Source: Smittia aterrima
Taxonomy: Eukaryota; Arthropoda; Insecta; Diptera; Chironomidae
Length of the DNA: 64,000 bases
NCBI GenBank assembly: GCA_033063855.1
Contig: CP093830.1
Location: 1,488,854-1,552,853 of the forward strand
Direction of reading: 5' to 3'
Position numbers and translations under genes: made by a program. Shown here piece after piece: positions 12,914-27,500 of the stretch. The notes under the pieces are model-generated. The model did not search any database. It was not told the DNA's origin and was given only the letters and a program-made list of their open reading frames with translations. Position 1 is the first letter of the stretch. Each line of letters opens with the position of its first letter.

Positions 12914-15900
12914 CTTTTCCCATTTTTATTGCTTAGATGCTCTGGCAATCTGTTTTCATGCTCTTATGGTGTGTTTTAAACAAGCAACATCAACTTCTTG
13001 AACAAACGCCAGAAACAAAGCGTAAACGATACGAAATTATTGCTCTCACGTTCTTTGAACATCGTAATCAGCAGTTATGCAACATAACTGTTTGTTACGT
13101 ATATGAGTTTTAATTTTCACTTCATGTCGACGCTAGAAATGGCGTGTTCAGTCATTAAGGACGCTTTTATTACCAGTCCTTTCTCTCGCCACGGAACAAG
13201 CATCAACTCGCTTTGTTGCTTTTTATTACTTCGCGTTTTCTTTATGACAGTCAAAGGAAAAAAAAAGTTAAAAGAAAGTGTTAAGAATAATTATCGCTCG
13301 CTCGCTTGCTCAACGACAACAAGGAGGCTTTACGCATTGCAGACATCGCTCGTGAATTTATTTCTCTCGTGAGATGACTCTCGTCGTCGCTTTTATTGCC
13401 TCTTCACGTCCTATAATTTGTTCATGGAGGAAATTAATTGCATTTCATTTTCTTTGGTGTTTGAGCATACGTTAATTGCTAAAGTAACACGTGCGCACGA
13501 AAATTACTCAATAAGCGACACAAAGTGCTTGAGCCCGTTCAAAAGGTAATTGATTTAAATATCAACTAGGCCTCTTGCCAACTTAATGCATCACATCATA
13601 ATTAACATATATACGAGTACACCAAACCTAATTAGCTTGTCATAAATTCCTCGAAAGTCAATTTATTTCCCGCAGAACGTTAAACTTCTTCCCGAGTAAT
13701 TGGCAGTTGTAACATTTTTTCCTTATGAACAAATTATTCTGCAATCACTCGACGCGATGGGGGAGATGAAAAGGAAAATGATTCCGAAAATTCTTTTTTG
13801 TGTGTTCGTTATGGTTGAACATAAAAGTTTGCGGGGAAAGCTTCAAATCCACTCGCAGGGGAGAAATTCTCATTTGATTAAATTTTTATCAACAGTTTCA
13901 TTGACTTTGGCTGTGAATGAAATGTTAATTCGAATGAATTTGCTCGTGCAATGGAAGAAAAATTATCTTATCTCTACTCAACCATTTATTTCGTCAGTTC
14001 TCCTTTCTCCTTTTGCGCGCGGGCATCATGCAAAAGTTGATTAAAAAGCAGAAAAAAATGTTATGAGAGAGAGAAAGAGGGAAATCTGATTATTTAAATG
14101 AGGTGCGACGGGTAATGCTGAACTGTGATTTCTGGTTCCGACCAACTGAAAGTTTTGCAAAAAAAAATATTTTTTTATCAACTATTTGGGGTTGTAGTCA
14201 CCGCCACTCACAAACAATACTTTTATTCGATATCATTGCGTTACTTAGCAAATGTTGTGGACAGAGGTTCACTCTTATTTCAACATCGAAGATATAAAAA
14301 TTTCTTCGCTCTCTATCTCATTCAATTTGTGTTGATTTCGCTGAAATTTTCTCCACACCTTCCTCGACTCAAATATTGACGGAACAAATTTAGCACAATG
14401 AAAAAATGTGAATCGGAGAAGGTTAACAACAGCTGAGAAGAACACGGATGAACACCTTTTCTCGCATTGTTGTCTCGACAGCAGAAATGTGATGACACCG
14501 GTGAAAGTTTTCCCTCTTCGGCTCATGATTTTCTGTCGACTGACGAGAGTGGCAAAATGTTTATTCAAATGTTTCCCGTGAAACTTTCCCGTAGAACTTT
14601 CCTGAGTTTTAAAAAGTTTTTACTTGCAATTTTTCTGACTTCTAACATGCGATTTCAACTTGTCGATAAACTTCAAGTAGGGAAATTCAATTTCGAGTTT
14701 TGTTTCTGAAACGTTTAATTAAATAATGACAACCTTATTTTTTATGAATCTTTGAAAAGGAATTTTCTTTTTACCAATGATCCCAAGATGTGTTCGCTGT
14801 GGGATGTAATTACAAAGCATTGTTCACATGTGACAACAATAGAAATTAAGCTTAGACAGCACCAGCTTCTCCCTTTTATTCAATTCAATTACTACTTCAA
14901 TCGCTTCATTCAAAAAATTTCAGACCCAATCCTCATTTCCCCTTTTGAAGTTTCCTTCTTATGAAAAGCTCGTGGAAAAATGAAATTCAATTAAAATGTA
15001 ATCTGAGCATTGAGTCTATGTTCTCGCGGTTCAATATGGGAGAAACGACTCGTATTCGTTTTACTTTTTATAGATCGAAACAGATGTGAACCGTATCGCG
15101 AAGTCAGGAAATTCATTTTAATGTCCTTTACCAGCACCACAAATCAACACTTTCCTGAGGTAATTTATTTTTAAATGATTTTTAATTGAGAGTCGGTTTA
15201 TCCAGAGAACGAGTAAAATAAAAGTTATGAAGTGGGTCTGGGATCTATATGCGATTTCTCACGTCAACGCTCGTCAGAGTGAAAACCAATTAAAACTTTT
15301 AAAATATCGAATCAAAAATCATTTAAGTGGGCAGAATTTTCCAAAATAAATCTCTCTGTGGCTCTCGTTAAAACGCTGCGGAAAAATTAATTAAAATACA
15401 ATCAAGTGACATCCGCTCGGTGGAAAATTTTATCAGCTTGGAAGTTAATTGCTTAATTCGGATGGATAAATCTGCTTCAAATGTTCTAATTACATAGCTA
15501 CCAGCAATAAATCTTTGAATCATTGACCGTTTCGCTTTTATTCTCATATCGTGTAACAGCTGACGAAAAAGAAGTTGTTTCGAGCAATGAAATGGAAAGT
15601 AAAAAACAGGAATTTCCAATTGCATGATTGTTACTTCTTCTCATTCGCTTCTCGATTATCATCGGCTGAAAATGAAAATCAAGCACGATGAGGTCACGGC
15701 ACTCCAATGAAGCATCTTCTTTTTTAAATTAAAAACCAAGACGAGACTTGGAAACTTTTCATTTTACAACGAGACGACGTTTGTTTGACGATAATTTCTT
15801 TTTGTTGAGATTGAGCGAAACTGACTTTCGATTGAACTGTTTGACTTTGTTGCTTTGGTGTTTCTGAATTGAGCAGAAACAAAGAAGCTAGATGTTGCTG

Positions 15901-18900
15901 AACATGAATGCTTTTTAATTATTATTCTTTCAGCGAGGAATTATTCATATTTTCATTGAAACTGACGTACACGGATAAAATAATGAGCAAGTACTTCTTG
16001 AAAATAATGACACCAAAGCATTCCAAAAGTTTTTAATTTCTCGCTGTTCTTTTTGTATGCAAAACCAAAGCGCTTCGTTCGTTGGTAAAACTTTTAATCA
16101 TGCTTAGTACTTTAGAGTTCCTGTCATACATGATCTCTCTCGTGAGTGTGAAGCTCTTACGATAGGAGTAAAGTTCTGTATTCGGAAGGAATTTTCCTCT
16201 CAAATCCATGTTCTGTCACTAGAGCAGCATAAGCGTAACTTCAGAGATTTTGCAATTGCGACGAGGAGCCTTTGAAAAGTTGAGATCACGACGTGGCATT
16301 AACGATGACAGAAAGCTAAGGGAAGGAAAATTGTGAGAGCTTTTCCGCTTTTCTCCTGCTGCTTTCTCTAATGAATAATTATTTTGGGTTGGGGAGCGTC
16401 CCTGTCTCGTTTGGACAAATTAATTTAGTTATTAACAATCAAGCACTTCTGAAGACGAATTTGCGAGGGTGACTTTAATGCGAGGCTGGACCTTTAAGAT
16501 ATCTACTTGACCATCTCAATTATGGAGATTCACTGGATCATTTTTCTTTCCAACAAAAGAAAATTAAATCTTCCTCCGTTCGAGAGTTTTTAGCCACAAA
16601 TAAAGTAGAGAAAAAAGCTTCGTATAATCTTTATTTATAAATCGTCTGCTGCTTGAATGTTTTGTTTTACTGTTGTCGGACGATACTCCCGAAGCTTAGG
16701 GAGATGAAGAATGCGGAAGCTCGCAAGCAGGCACCGAGAGCCCGAATGATAAATGATGATTGTGTCTTGTGCTTGAGCATATTTTAATATTTTTATTCAT
16801 TATCATAACAAGAGGATATTTCAAGGCTCATACTAACAGTAATTTCTCCTTTCACTAGGCTGACCACACATTTTCAGATATTTTCAACTGTTTAAGAAAA
16901 GTTTAATAGAATTTAAGAAAACTTAAATAAACTTTGGAGATCATTCAAGTTGAATTCAGTCCAGCCTTGCAAACGCTCTGATATTAATTTGTATGTATTT
17001 CTCCCTTGCCGCATTCTCTCCAGTTGAGAGGATGCTCGAGAAATATTAAAATTATCATAATTATTCGCGTAACAGCAAAAATAATTCTCGTTAGGAAGCT
17101 TCACTTGTACAACTTCTCTCGGTCGTTTCTTTCTTTGAAAGACTTTGAAGCTTTGAGGGCGGACCGAGTAAATGAACGAGAATTCACTTCCATTCATTGT
17201 TCAGTCAAGTAAATTATGTCTTTTCTTCTTCTAATTATTTCTTGACTTCGCTAAATTTTCACCATTAGTTCGCCACGATGAAATTGCTCGTTTACTGTTT
17301 CAATGGCGACATTACGCACTTTTGTTCTGCGTCCCCTCTGCAAGCCCCAAGATAAAGAGCCTTTTATCACTGTTTTTCATGAGTTCACATTCACCTACCG
17401 CTTTCATTCTGTAATCCGTTAAAGATAACGTTCCTGGGCAAACGAAGAATTCCCTTTCAAGTTTTTCACAATTTTTCTTATTTTCTTTCTCTTGAAAATA
17501 TTCTGCACAATAAATTCCTTTCGCTTTTGTTCTTTCAGTTCCGCACAATTTTCCTTCTCACTTTCGGTTCAGTTAATTTCACTTTTACTTTTCGTTCATT
17601 CTCGTTTTGAGTTTATTTTAATCGACCGAAGGTCCGAGATAAAAAACAAACGGACTGGCACCTGACTAGCTCCACGGTAATTCAATAAATGTCTCGGCAT
17701 TTGAATGAGCGTTCGCTAATATACGTGAAAACGAGAAAAAAAAACAGTTTCTTCACTGATCTCCCTTCCTTCCTCTTTGAGCTGTTGAAAATATTTTCAA
17801 GTTCCATCCGAAAAGCGTGTAAAGTCAAACAAACGAAAACGAAAAGAGAAGAAAACAAGTCGGCGATCCAACCATCTCAATTTCACCTTCACATCGCGTC
17901 GTCTCTCGGAACGCGGCAGAAATCGAAACGTGAACGGTAACCCACAACATTAAACTTGAAAGATTTTTTTCTTTCTTTCTGTTTGTAAAAAGTTTCTTTT
18001 CACGTTTCTTTCTTTCTTGACATCATCGGAGTACACGGGAGTTTCTTATGTTGGAGTGTCTGGGAAAATTTCATAAAGCAACATTAATGTGTTGGTCGCT
18101 TCGTAAGAGTTGTCGACATCGTCGCTTTAAGCTCTTGAAACAGCTTCTTTTTCCATTGTGTCAAGAGTCGACAATGTTTCTGGTTAGATGCCGAGAGAAA
18201 TTGCATCATCGCATTACATACCGGCGTTAGTTTGTTGAGCAGTTCTTTCAAGAGCATCGAAGCAGTTTCAAGAGCAGGGACGTGTTTTAAAGGTCTACGG
18301 TAAATGTTGAAGTGGGAAAGTTTCAGCCGCTCTTAGGAAACATTAAGTCCTCAAGAAATGCAAAGTATTTGCAAAGTGAGTGCAATACTTTTTGAAAGTT
18401 TCTTGTGCTTTTGATGCTTTCCTTAAACTATTTTAAAGCTTACGAAATGTTGTTCAAGATAACCTGAGTTGAATTTTAATTGTTGAAAACTTTAAGAATT
18501 TTATCGAGCAAATAGCTTACGAACAGCTCATAATAGAAATCCCAAAGAAGTTGCATCGAACCGGACACAAACTTGGCTTTTCTCGGCGATGACGAGAGCG
18601 CAACGAAGCCTGTAAGGCTGTGGGCCAAAGGAGAGAAATTGCTTACGATGAAAGTGGGATTATGAATAAGCAACGGCACACAGTCGCAAGACGCTTTCCT
18701 TCATCTCTCTTTCTCTCTGAGATATTTTTACAACTCTTTTATGTTTCTGTTTTGGCTCGAGCAACCGAAGTTTGCACAAAAATACTTTTCAGATTTTGTT
18801 GTTTCGCTTTGCAGGAGAAGAAATGCGGCGTGAGATCACGCTTGGAAATGCCGGAGACTTAAAATGTGTGTTAAGCTTCGAGTGGGTAGGCTGAACTGAA

Positions 18901-21463
18901 CAGGAAATTGTACGAGAAGTTTACTTTTACTTTCATTCAATTCGGGAGGTGATTCTCGCGCATTCCATTGCGGTCATGATTTAAGCGAGTCTCATTAGGT
19001 GTTAATGATTGTTTACCATTCGATTTTTTCCAATCAATTAAACCTCCAATGAATTAATGTCACGCGTTTGACTTCTCTCGGCTTTTAATTGACACGTATG
19101 TGGCACGTCTTTTGTTATTACTGGCTTTGCCGGTCATCAATATTTCACAACAAGACGATTCGTCAGTGCTCGCTTTCTACGCACAAAAGACTTCAACTTG
19201 AGTGACGCAGTCAATAACAGACCGACGCTTCGTTCAAGAATGGAATCGTGAACAATGATAATCAGGAATTGGATGGAGAGAGGGAGAGATGCGAAGGCCG
19301 AAACGCGAATGGAATTGCTTATGTTGCTGATAGACTCTTGGCAAGAAAATATTGTGAAGCCAACAATTGAATTTGAAATTTCAATCATGATTCCTTGTGT
19401 TGAGCAATCTTTAAAAGTTCTTTTCGATCGACGATATTAATTTCTGAGTTGCCTTGGAAAGGGTTTTATTTTCACCGCTTGGGACACTCCCAATAAAATA
19501 GTACTTCCATTAACGATTTCTTCCATGAAGCGACTTTCTGAATCCGCTTGAAAAATGGATTTAAATTAATATTGAAATATTGGAAATCCTTGACAAACGA
19601 TGCCATCAATTCGAATACTCTTTCTCCCTCTGAACTCGCGTTCGCTTTCCACGCATTAAAATGACGCACATCGAAATCGATTTTATTTTGAAATTAATGG
19701 GCGACGAAGCTGCAACGGTAGCTGATATGAAAATTGATGGAATCGCCAAGAAATTACGCGAATTAAAACGAGTAACGAGGTAATTAATTCGACTTCGCGC
19801 GTCTGCTTCGTAAATTTTTGCCAGAAATCAAAATTAATCTTTTCGTTTTGTTAAATTAAAAGCTAAAGTTTCGATTCGGTAATTTCACTTTTTCAAAGCA
19901 AACAATCGCAACAATGGGCGGAATGTAATTCGATTTAACTAGCGAATAGTAGCAACGTTTGTGATGGATCCGATAACTTTAGAGGCAAAGCGTGTCGGAG
20001 ATCAACACAAATCTGATTAATCAAAGATCGATACACTCGATGCCTTCCGAGTTGATCACCACGTGATTTTGCATTGGATTCGCTGTTGAGTATATGAGTG
20101 AAAAAGAAATTTGCCAAGAGCATGCTATTAAAAAGAAATTCCTGGTTTGTCTCAAAAATATTTCGAACAATTCGAAAATATTGTTTTCTTTTACTTTTAC
20201 GTAAGAGCATTGATCTCAAAAACAGTTTCAACGGAAACAAAGAAATTTCGACTTATTTTTCGAAACAATCAAAAGTCTCTAAATTTATCCGACAAGATCT
20301 TCAAAACCACCGATTAGATATTTGATATTTCTCAATAAACATTTGTCATCGCCACTTGTTGTACATCATCCATTCGAAGGCAAAAAATAACGAACCGAAT
20401 GAATGAGAGATAAGAAACTAAAGTCACTTTTTGCCTTCTACAAATAAAATGAAACAAACATCTAACGTCTTTAGTGTTCACATTTTTTTTCATCTTGACA
20501 GAGATAGTTTCACTTGTTGGCTTGCTTTTGAGGGCGAGAAGAAATATATTTAAATGAGATTTAACTCAGTTAAGTTGACGTGCCTTGGTAATCGACTGGG
20601 TTGTGTGTAACAAACCGCTATTGATGCTGCGTATTGTTCGCAGAATATTTAATTTCAATTGTTCATTTGAAAGCGAAAATGTGATCCAAAAATTTGCTCA
20701 CAGGTACGTGATAGCTTTAAATCCACAATCTTTAAATAAATTTACAAATGAGATGAGTAGGCAAATGAAATTTCAGAAAATAAATTTGGGTTAATAATCA
20801 AGCGACAAGCATGTTCTTGATTTATTGAAATTCTGTCAAAGTTTCTGACTAAGTCTCCTTCCCCAACATCTCATTACGAAATTACGAAGAACTCAAGGAG
20901 CCACAGGAAGCATTTGAGTTTCGAAGGCTTCCAGCTGATTATGTAGAGCTCTTAAAGTTTATTGAAGAGAATACTCCTATCATAGATTACAGTTCAAAGA
21001 ATTTAATTTCCTTCTTCTTCGAACATTTAATCTCGTAGAATCAAATTACTTTCCGAATGATATGATAATTTAAACATTAAAATATCATTGCGTATTATTT
21101 TAAATGCTCAACTCGATTAAGTGTTCAGAGGGAAAGCAAAGGAAATATTCACAGACAGACGATTCACATATTCTACACGTTTTGGGTTTTGGTTTATGAG
21201 AGAAAACCGCGGAAGAATAAAACCAATTTGGAATTTGTCATTTGTGTGTTGTCTCTTGAAATTTAATTCAGCACGTGAAGATTTAATGGAAAAACAATAA
21301 ACCTAAATTGATAATATTCAAATGTTAGACGATGTAAAGCATCGAGCACTGTGTCAAACCATAAACTCGTTCGCAGATGCACGCACTGTCGGTGTAATAA
21401 TTCTCAATGAGATTAACGATATCATCGACGATTTTGTCGATAAAATCCTTACAAGAGCGGCTT

Positions 21464-21515
21464 AATAAAATTTATATTGAACACTTCGCACCAAATCTCG
21501 ATATAAAATTTTATT
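21464..21515. repeat. AT-rich inverted repeat, stem about 17 bp
   Basis: The left arm at 21464-21480 (AATAAAATTTATATTGA) pairs with the right arm at 21498-21515, whose complement reads AATAAAATTTTATATCGA, with one bulge and one mismatch around a 17-base loop. It could be a small hairpin, a remnant terminal repeat or chance in AT-rich DNA. No flanking target-site duplication was seen. Confidence 0.45.
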
Positions 21516-24500
21516 TACTATAATAATTTTTGAGCTAATGCCGTAGCTCGTCGTTTCCTAGTGAACGCTCCAGGGTTAGCGCTAAATCGACGGGAAGAGT
21601 GTTTGTTGTTTGGAATATTATAGCGCCACGTGATAAGTGGAAGCTTGCCAAATGCCTGCGTCGGGAAATAATTTCCCCACAGAAAGATCACGCAAAATTA
21701 TCGGCTCTGGGCAGTTTGAGATTTTATAATCGAAGATTCATGAAAATAAATAGCTTTGACTTATTTTAATAGAAATTTCAACTGCCAGAAGCGATTTTAA
21801 CAAGCAATAAACGTTTTAAAAGTTTTTTTTTGTGGCGAAAGTCGTAATAACAATCAACGTACGCGGTGTGAAAGTTCAAGTTAACGAGAGCACGAATGAA
21901 GTTGTTGACACAAAAGATTCCGGCCTAGGAATTTCTGTTGTGAAAAATAATTCACGAGTCGAGTGTAAATCAACAACGGCTCAATTCACCTGAAGATGAC
22001 ACTGCTGAATGGCTCGTAATGCGATTACATTCTCAGCAAATGCTTCAATATCTCAGCAATTCAAAAAGCATGAAAACCAATCACAGCTGAATTTGAAAGG
22101 AAACAGATTTCTTGAATCATCTCCAGTCAAATCGATGAGATCTCTGGAGTGAATTGAAGGAAGAGAAAACGATGAAGCAGCGAGTGGCTTACAGAAATTT
22201 CTCGAAGATGATGATTATTGACAAGACGTCGTGCATTTGAATCGGGATTTTCCACATATTTTACTTATCGACATCAAAAGAAAATTGATTTTTCTCCGAA
22301 GAGGTTTCTCTTTATTTCGATTTGAATGTTGAGGGAGAAATGATTTATTGAAATATAATGAGAAGTTGATGTCTCGTCGCCTTTAAATACTGAAGGCTCT
22401 CATTTCTATTCAACGATGCGTTAATGCTGTTGAACGTTCCTTCCGCTCGTTGATCTTCCCTCGTAATCACAGCTTTGTATTTCCATCCGGATTTTTAGAA
22501 TAATGAAAAAGAAGATTACCGAATTGTTTTTATATTTTTGATATCGTCGTGTTGTCTTCCGAGTCAGTCAAGCGATTTGCTTCTTTTCTTTTCTGTTCGT
22601 GTCCTCGGGAAAAGTTTTGTTTCCACGGATTTTTATCGTGAGCTGAGCTCTGAGTTTTCCGGAAGCGGCACTTCAGCAACAACAACGTTCTTTAAACATT
22701 CATGTCGTGAAATATTCACGACTCTCATTTGAAAGTCGATGAAAAGTGTGCTTAAAGCTCCGCAAACTCTCAACACGAATATCTCGAGGCGAAAAATAAA
22801 CGACAAATTCGAACTTTAAATCGTAAAAAAATTTATTGGTCACTCTGTGACCGCGAACTTTTTTTCTTGGGTTGCATAACATCCAGCGGCACATGTGAAA
22901 CTGAAAATATCTCATGAATATCATGAAAAATTTAGATTGAAGACCGCGAGCAATAAATGAAAAATTATTTTATACTTTTTGTTATTTTTGTCATAAAAAA
23001 GTTTCTAGGAAAAAAATAAATAAATGCTGAACCACAATTGACCGGCAGTGGCATAGAAAAAGAGTTTAAATGTTTGCATAGCCGAAAAAAAACGAACAAT
23101 AAATCAAATTGAAATCAATTGATGAGGATAAAAAAGAACTCTTCTAATAAACCGCAAGTTAAACAAGGCTCACACACATGCTGTCATAAATCATGAAAAT
23201 ATCCCTGACTTCATTAAACATGGCACATCCGGCAGGTCTCTGGCGAGGCCTTCTCGCCTCAAATCAAATCGGACGGAAAAACGAAAACAAATTGCGAGTT
23301 TTTAGTTTGCTTATGCGTATCGGAGCTCGAAACTCGACCCTTGTCCTCAAGCAAAAGGCGATAATTTCATAAATCTTAAAAATATTTTCCAAGGGAAACT
23401 GTGAGCTGAGAAAATATTTTCACACAAAAGTTCCGCACGAGAGAAGTTTTTTTTTCTTGGTTAGAAGGAAAGAGGAAAAAGCAAATTCAATGTGGGCTGA
23501 CTAAGCAAACAGTAATTTAAGTAAAAGAAGCTTTTTTATCAGGAGATGCTTTGGACACATCGAGTGCGATAATCAATGATAAATAAGAGCAAGGCCGAGA
23601 GAAGAGAAGTCACGACGTTTCTTTATGTTCGCAGCAGCCTTTTTTACCATGCTGCAAACTTTTTTTTTCATTTTTTGTGGTTTCCTGTAATACTTCACTT
23701 TTTGTTTCACGAAAGAGGGTTCATTGTATTTGCCATAAAAAATATTGTGTGCTTTCAAAACCTCCTTGGCAAGTTTAAGTTGATAGAAAGTTTGTGTCTT
23801 TCTCAGTGAGCCTCAAGAATTTTCAACGAAAAACTTCTCTTTCCCAAAGTTCTCGGCCTTTCGTGTCTCGTAGAAATCTCATTCGATGTTACCAAAGGTC
23901 GTGAAACATATGGTTGAGTAATTTCGAAGCAATAAAATTTTCCTTGGAGCGAAACAAAACGGCGAAAACATTTTCTGGAGCTTTGGGAAGTTTTAGTCAT
24001 CGTCGTCTTGTAGTTTATTAGTGACGATGAGAATCTTCATGCTTTGTGTGAAGAAAATGCTGCTGAAGATTCTTTTCTTAATGAAATTAAAGCAGGAACA
24101 TTCAAAGAGAAACCTGAACAAACACGGAAAGTTCTCAATGAAGCAGCTCACCTCATAGATTTTCTAAGTGAATGTTTCCTGCATCGTTTCTTGGTAAATT
24201 GGATTTGAGGTTTTATCAAGCATTGAACAGAACAATGAAGAACACTCTGAAGTGTTTGAGAGCTGAAAAGACTTCAAGCTCTTCGAAGCGAAACTGTAAT
24301 TTGCTTTCACAAAGCGGCGAAGCAACAATATCAATGACACGATGTCATGCGACGATTTTCTTTTGTTCAATTATCTTGTGCCACACTTGCACGTTGTGTT
24401 AAAAGTTTACGTGAACTTTTTCATTCAAGTGATTTTCCTTTCAAAGATGAAAAGTTTTGTTCGCGACATTTTTTTTCTCATCACCTTAATTGAAAAGTTT

Positions 24501-27500
24501 CCTGCGGTTTCATTAATTACAGTTCTTTTAATGATCAAGCTGTCGAGTTCATAGCATGGAGTAAAGATTACGCCAGTGCTTCTCATTTGGTGGGCTGAGA
24601 AACGCTGTGAAGTGTTATGTCATTTAAATATTAAATATTTAATATTTCAATTAAGTTTTCAAAACTATGAAATTGATAAAATGTTTTGAGACTTAGATAA
24701 CTTTAACTTGAACTTTAACTTGTAAAAAGTTAAAATAAAAACTGAAATGAATGAATAAAGTTTGATGCATTCACAGATGTTTTAGTTGCATTGAAAATTT
24801 CTTTCAAATATGTGTCAAACCATGTGGAAATCTCACAATCCTCACATTAAGCTCTTGAAAAGCTTCAGTGCACTAGTATTGTCTTCTTATTCATGCATTT
24901 GTTTACAAAACTTCGCCCAATGAAAAGTTTTGTTCCCGTAATTCCTTTCAAACTGTCGTCTTCTGTCAGATTTGTAAAAATTTCCATAAAGTTTTCCTTT
25001 ATCTTCGTTGCTTAGTGCGATGTAAACTTACTCGAAAAACTTCTAGTAAAAGTAAAACTTTCCAATAGTAGTGGAATCATCTCAATTTCAACGAGATATA
25101 TTGAAGTATTTTAAACTTTTCGCTTTGCTTTTATTAAAAAACTTTGCACTTGATAGCAAGCAGAACGTTTCGAAAGGTAAAGTTGCTTGCTATTTGTCCG
25201 CATTCTCACTTGAAAGCTTCGACAATAAAAAAAACTTTTCGTTACCAAGGATGAATGTAAGGGAGAGAAACATTGGAAAGCAAATTATTGAAGATTTCAT
25301 AATTTATTACGTAAAGCTGTTGTCTTCTCAACATTTACCTTCGTGAAATTTAAACAAAATTAATAATTCCCTTTCGGTTAATGGAAAACATTTTAAAGCT
25401 TTTGCTAAATCCTCAAAGAATTCTTCAATTGTAAAGCTTCATTTTCATTCGATGAATTCATTTTATTTGCGTATCGAATGATGAGAGACGTGATTTAATC
25501 TGAGCTAAAGCACTAAAAAGGAAATATAACTAAACAAGCGATCAAATTTCCATTAGGTGTTGATGAGAGTACGCCCCAAACCACAAACCTACGATATAAT
25601 TTCAATCACAATATTACGTTTAGTCTACGTTTGAACGAAACAAACCGCCAAAGCTCTTGTGTAATCAAATAAATTCCATCGATAATTGTGAAGGTGTTAT
25701 CGCTCTTATCGCAAAAGTTCGTGAGAAAAGTTTGTTTTCCCTTTCGTCGGGAAAAGCTTTGAGACAATCGCTTGAAAGCAAAGCGTTACGAAACTAAGTA
25801 ACAGATTATTAATCGACAAACTTTTCGTTTAAAGAAAACACGCACGAGGGAAAACATATTTGCGGTTCTTATCGTGAAGGCTTTTCTCTCTAAAAGTATT
25901 GGCAATAAAATCAAATTAATGTGTTTGTTGTTAAACAGCTCAACAAAATCATCACGAAGGTTTTAAATGAGTCTGCAACTTTAAGGATTCAAAAGTCGAG
26001 ACTTTTGTCGAGAAATAAATTAGTGCCGAGAGGTTGAATTGATTGATGGCAGCACTTCGGAGAGTTGAAACTTAAGCTTCATGCATTCATTCGAAATTTT
26101 TATAGCTTTTCTGTCGTAGATTAACAGAATAAAATAATGAATTTTGATCCTGGTGAAGAGCGTCGGAGCACACTCGAGATCTTTCTTCAAGGAGAGCCAT
26201 AAAAATTTTACACCACGAGAGTAAATTTGATGGAAATCATCGTTTTGATTGCTTCGATGTCTTCTCGAGAGCGAAGAATAATGTCAGGTCTTGAGAAATG
26301 TTCTCATAAAACTCAGCGAACGATGAATTCAAACTCTCAAAACTATCTGAGTTGGATTCTGGTGAATTAAAAAGTTTTATCGTTTGCTTTACGATGGAGA
26401 ATCCTTTAAAGTTTCGGAATGCAAATTGTTTCGTTAGCTTGAGCTTTAGATGAAGTGTTTTCATCGTAGCTCCAATTAAGAGTGAAATTCTCGAACAGAT
26501 AATTGAAAATGCAACGATAACTTTTACTTGAAGCACGTTGAGTAATAATTTGAACAAAACAACAGCTTTACTAAACTCGATGTCTTCATTTGCTTAATCC
26601 TCCTTGGAAATAAACTATTTTCTCTCTGAACACGAAATCATTAACAGTTTTGGAAATGAAAAAACTTTTACTCCTTGAAGAAGTTTCTTCTGCTCTTCGC
26701 CCGTTCGTTGTATAATTCACTCTCGAGAAAGTTTTCAGATCACGTCTTGACGAGTGGCAACAACACGAGAATTGTTCTGACGGCGGAGAAACTAACAAAT
26801 CTTTACAGGAGTGACGCGAAATCTTAATGATTCTGCAGTTGAGATTTTGGTATTTTAGAAAATTTAATCTAAGCATTTCAAGGCAAACTCGTTGAATTTG
26901 AAATTTATTGTTAGCTTAAGAGAAAATAAAGATGAAGACGTTGCTGCAAAAAGGAAGCGAGTGGAGAAGGAAGCGTTTTAGTGCTTTTGGCAGTCACGAG
27001 AATGTATCGCTCGCTTCCTCTTTCAAGAAGACTCCATCGTGTGATATTATCATGTTATTCAATCTGTCTGACGCTAAATCGATATCCATCGACAATCTAC
27101 AATCTTTATATCCTTCTCAAAACATATTAGAAACGAAAATCAAATTCTGTCAATATAAAAAGCTCCAAAGTGATTTCAGACTTTACGATTGCTCTATAAA
27201 AATCTTTCATTCCGTTGACAACAATGTCATTTCTTTGCTCCTTCATCGCATGAGCCATTAATATTTAAGTGTGTCAGTAAACGAAATCATTTCAATCGTT
27301 GTCGAGGACTAAAGGGCGAGCGAATTCATAAATACTTAGACTTGCAATCCTATAATTTATCTTCTCGGTCTGATGCTTTAAGCGTCAAAGAATCGAAAAA
27401 CGAACAATCGATAAAGAAGAGCTTACATGAGTAACCATTAATTAGGGCAGGAAGGATAGCTCTCTCGCCAATAATGCAACATCATGTCGGATCGATGTTT

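Noticed and set aside
20060..21632. Two CACGTG words (20060-20065 and 21627-21632) as possible circadian E-boxes
   Set aside because: Two copies 1.5 kb apart with no gene nearby are not evidence of regulation.
26932..27261. 109-codon plus-strand frame with a true ATG (MKTLLQKGSEW)
   Set aside because: Length is within chance expectation for this window and there is no recognisable domain, signal peptide or membrane segment.
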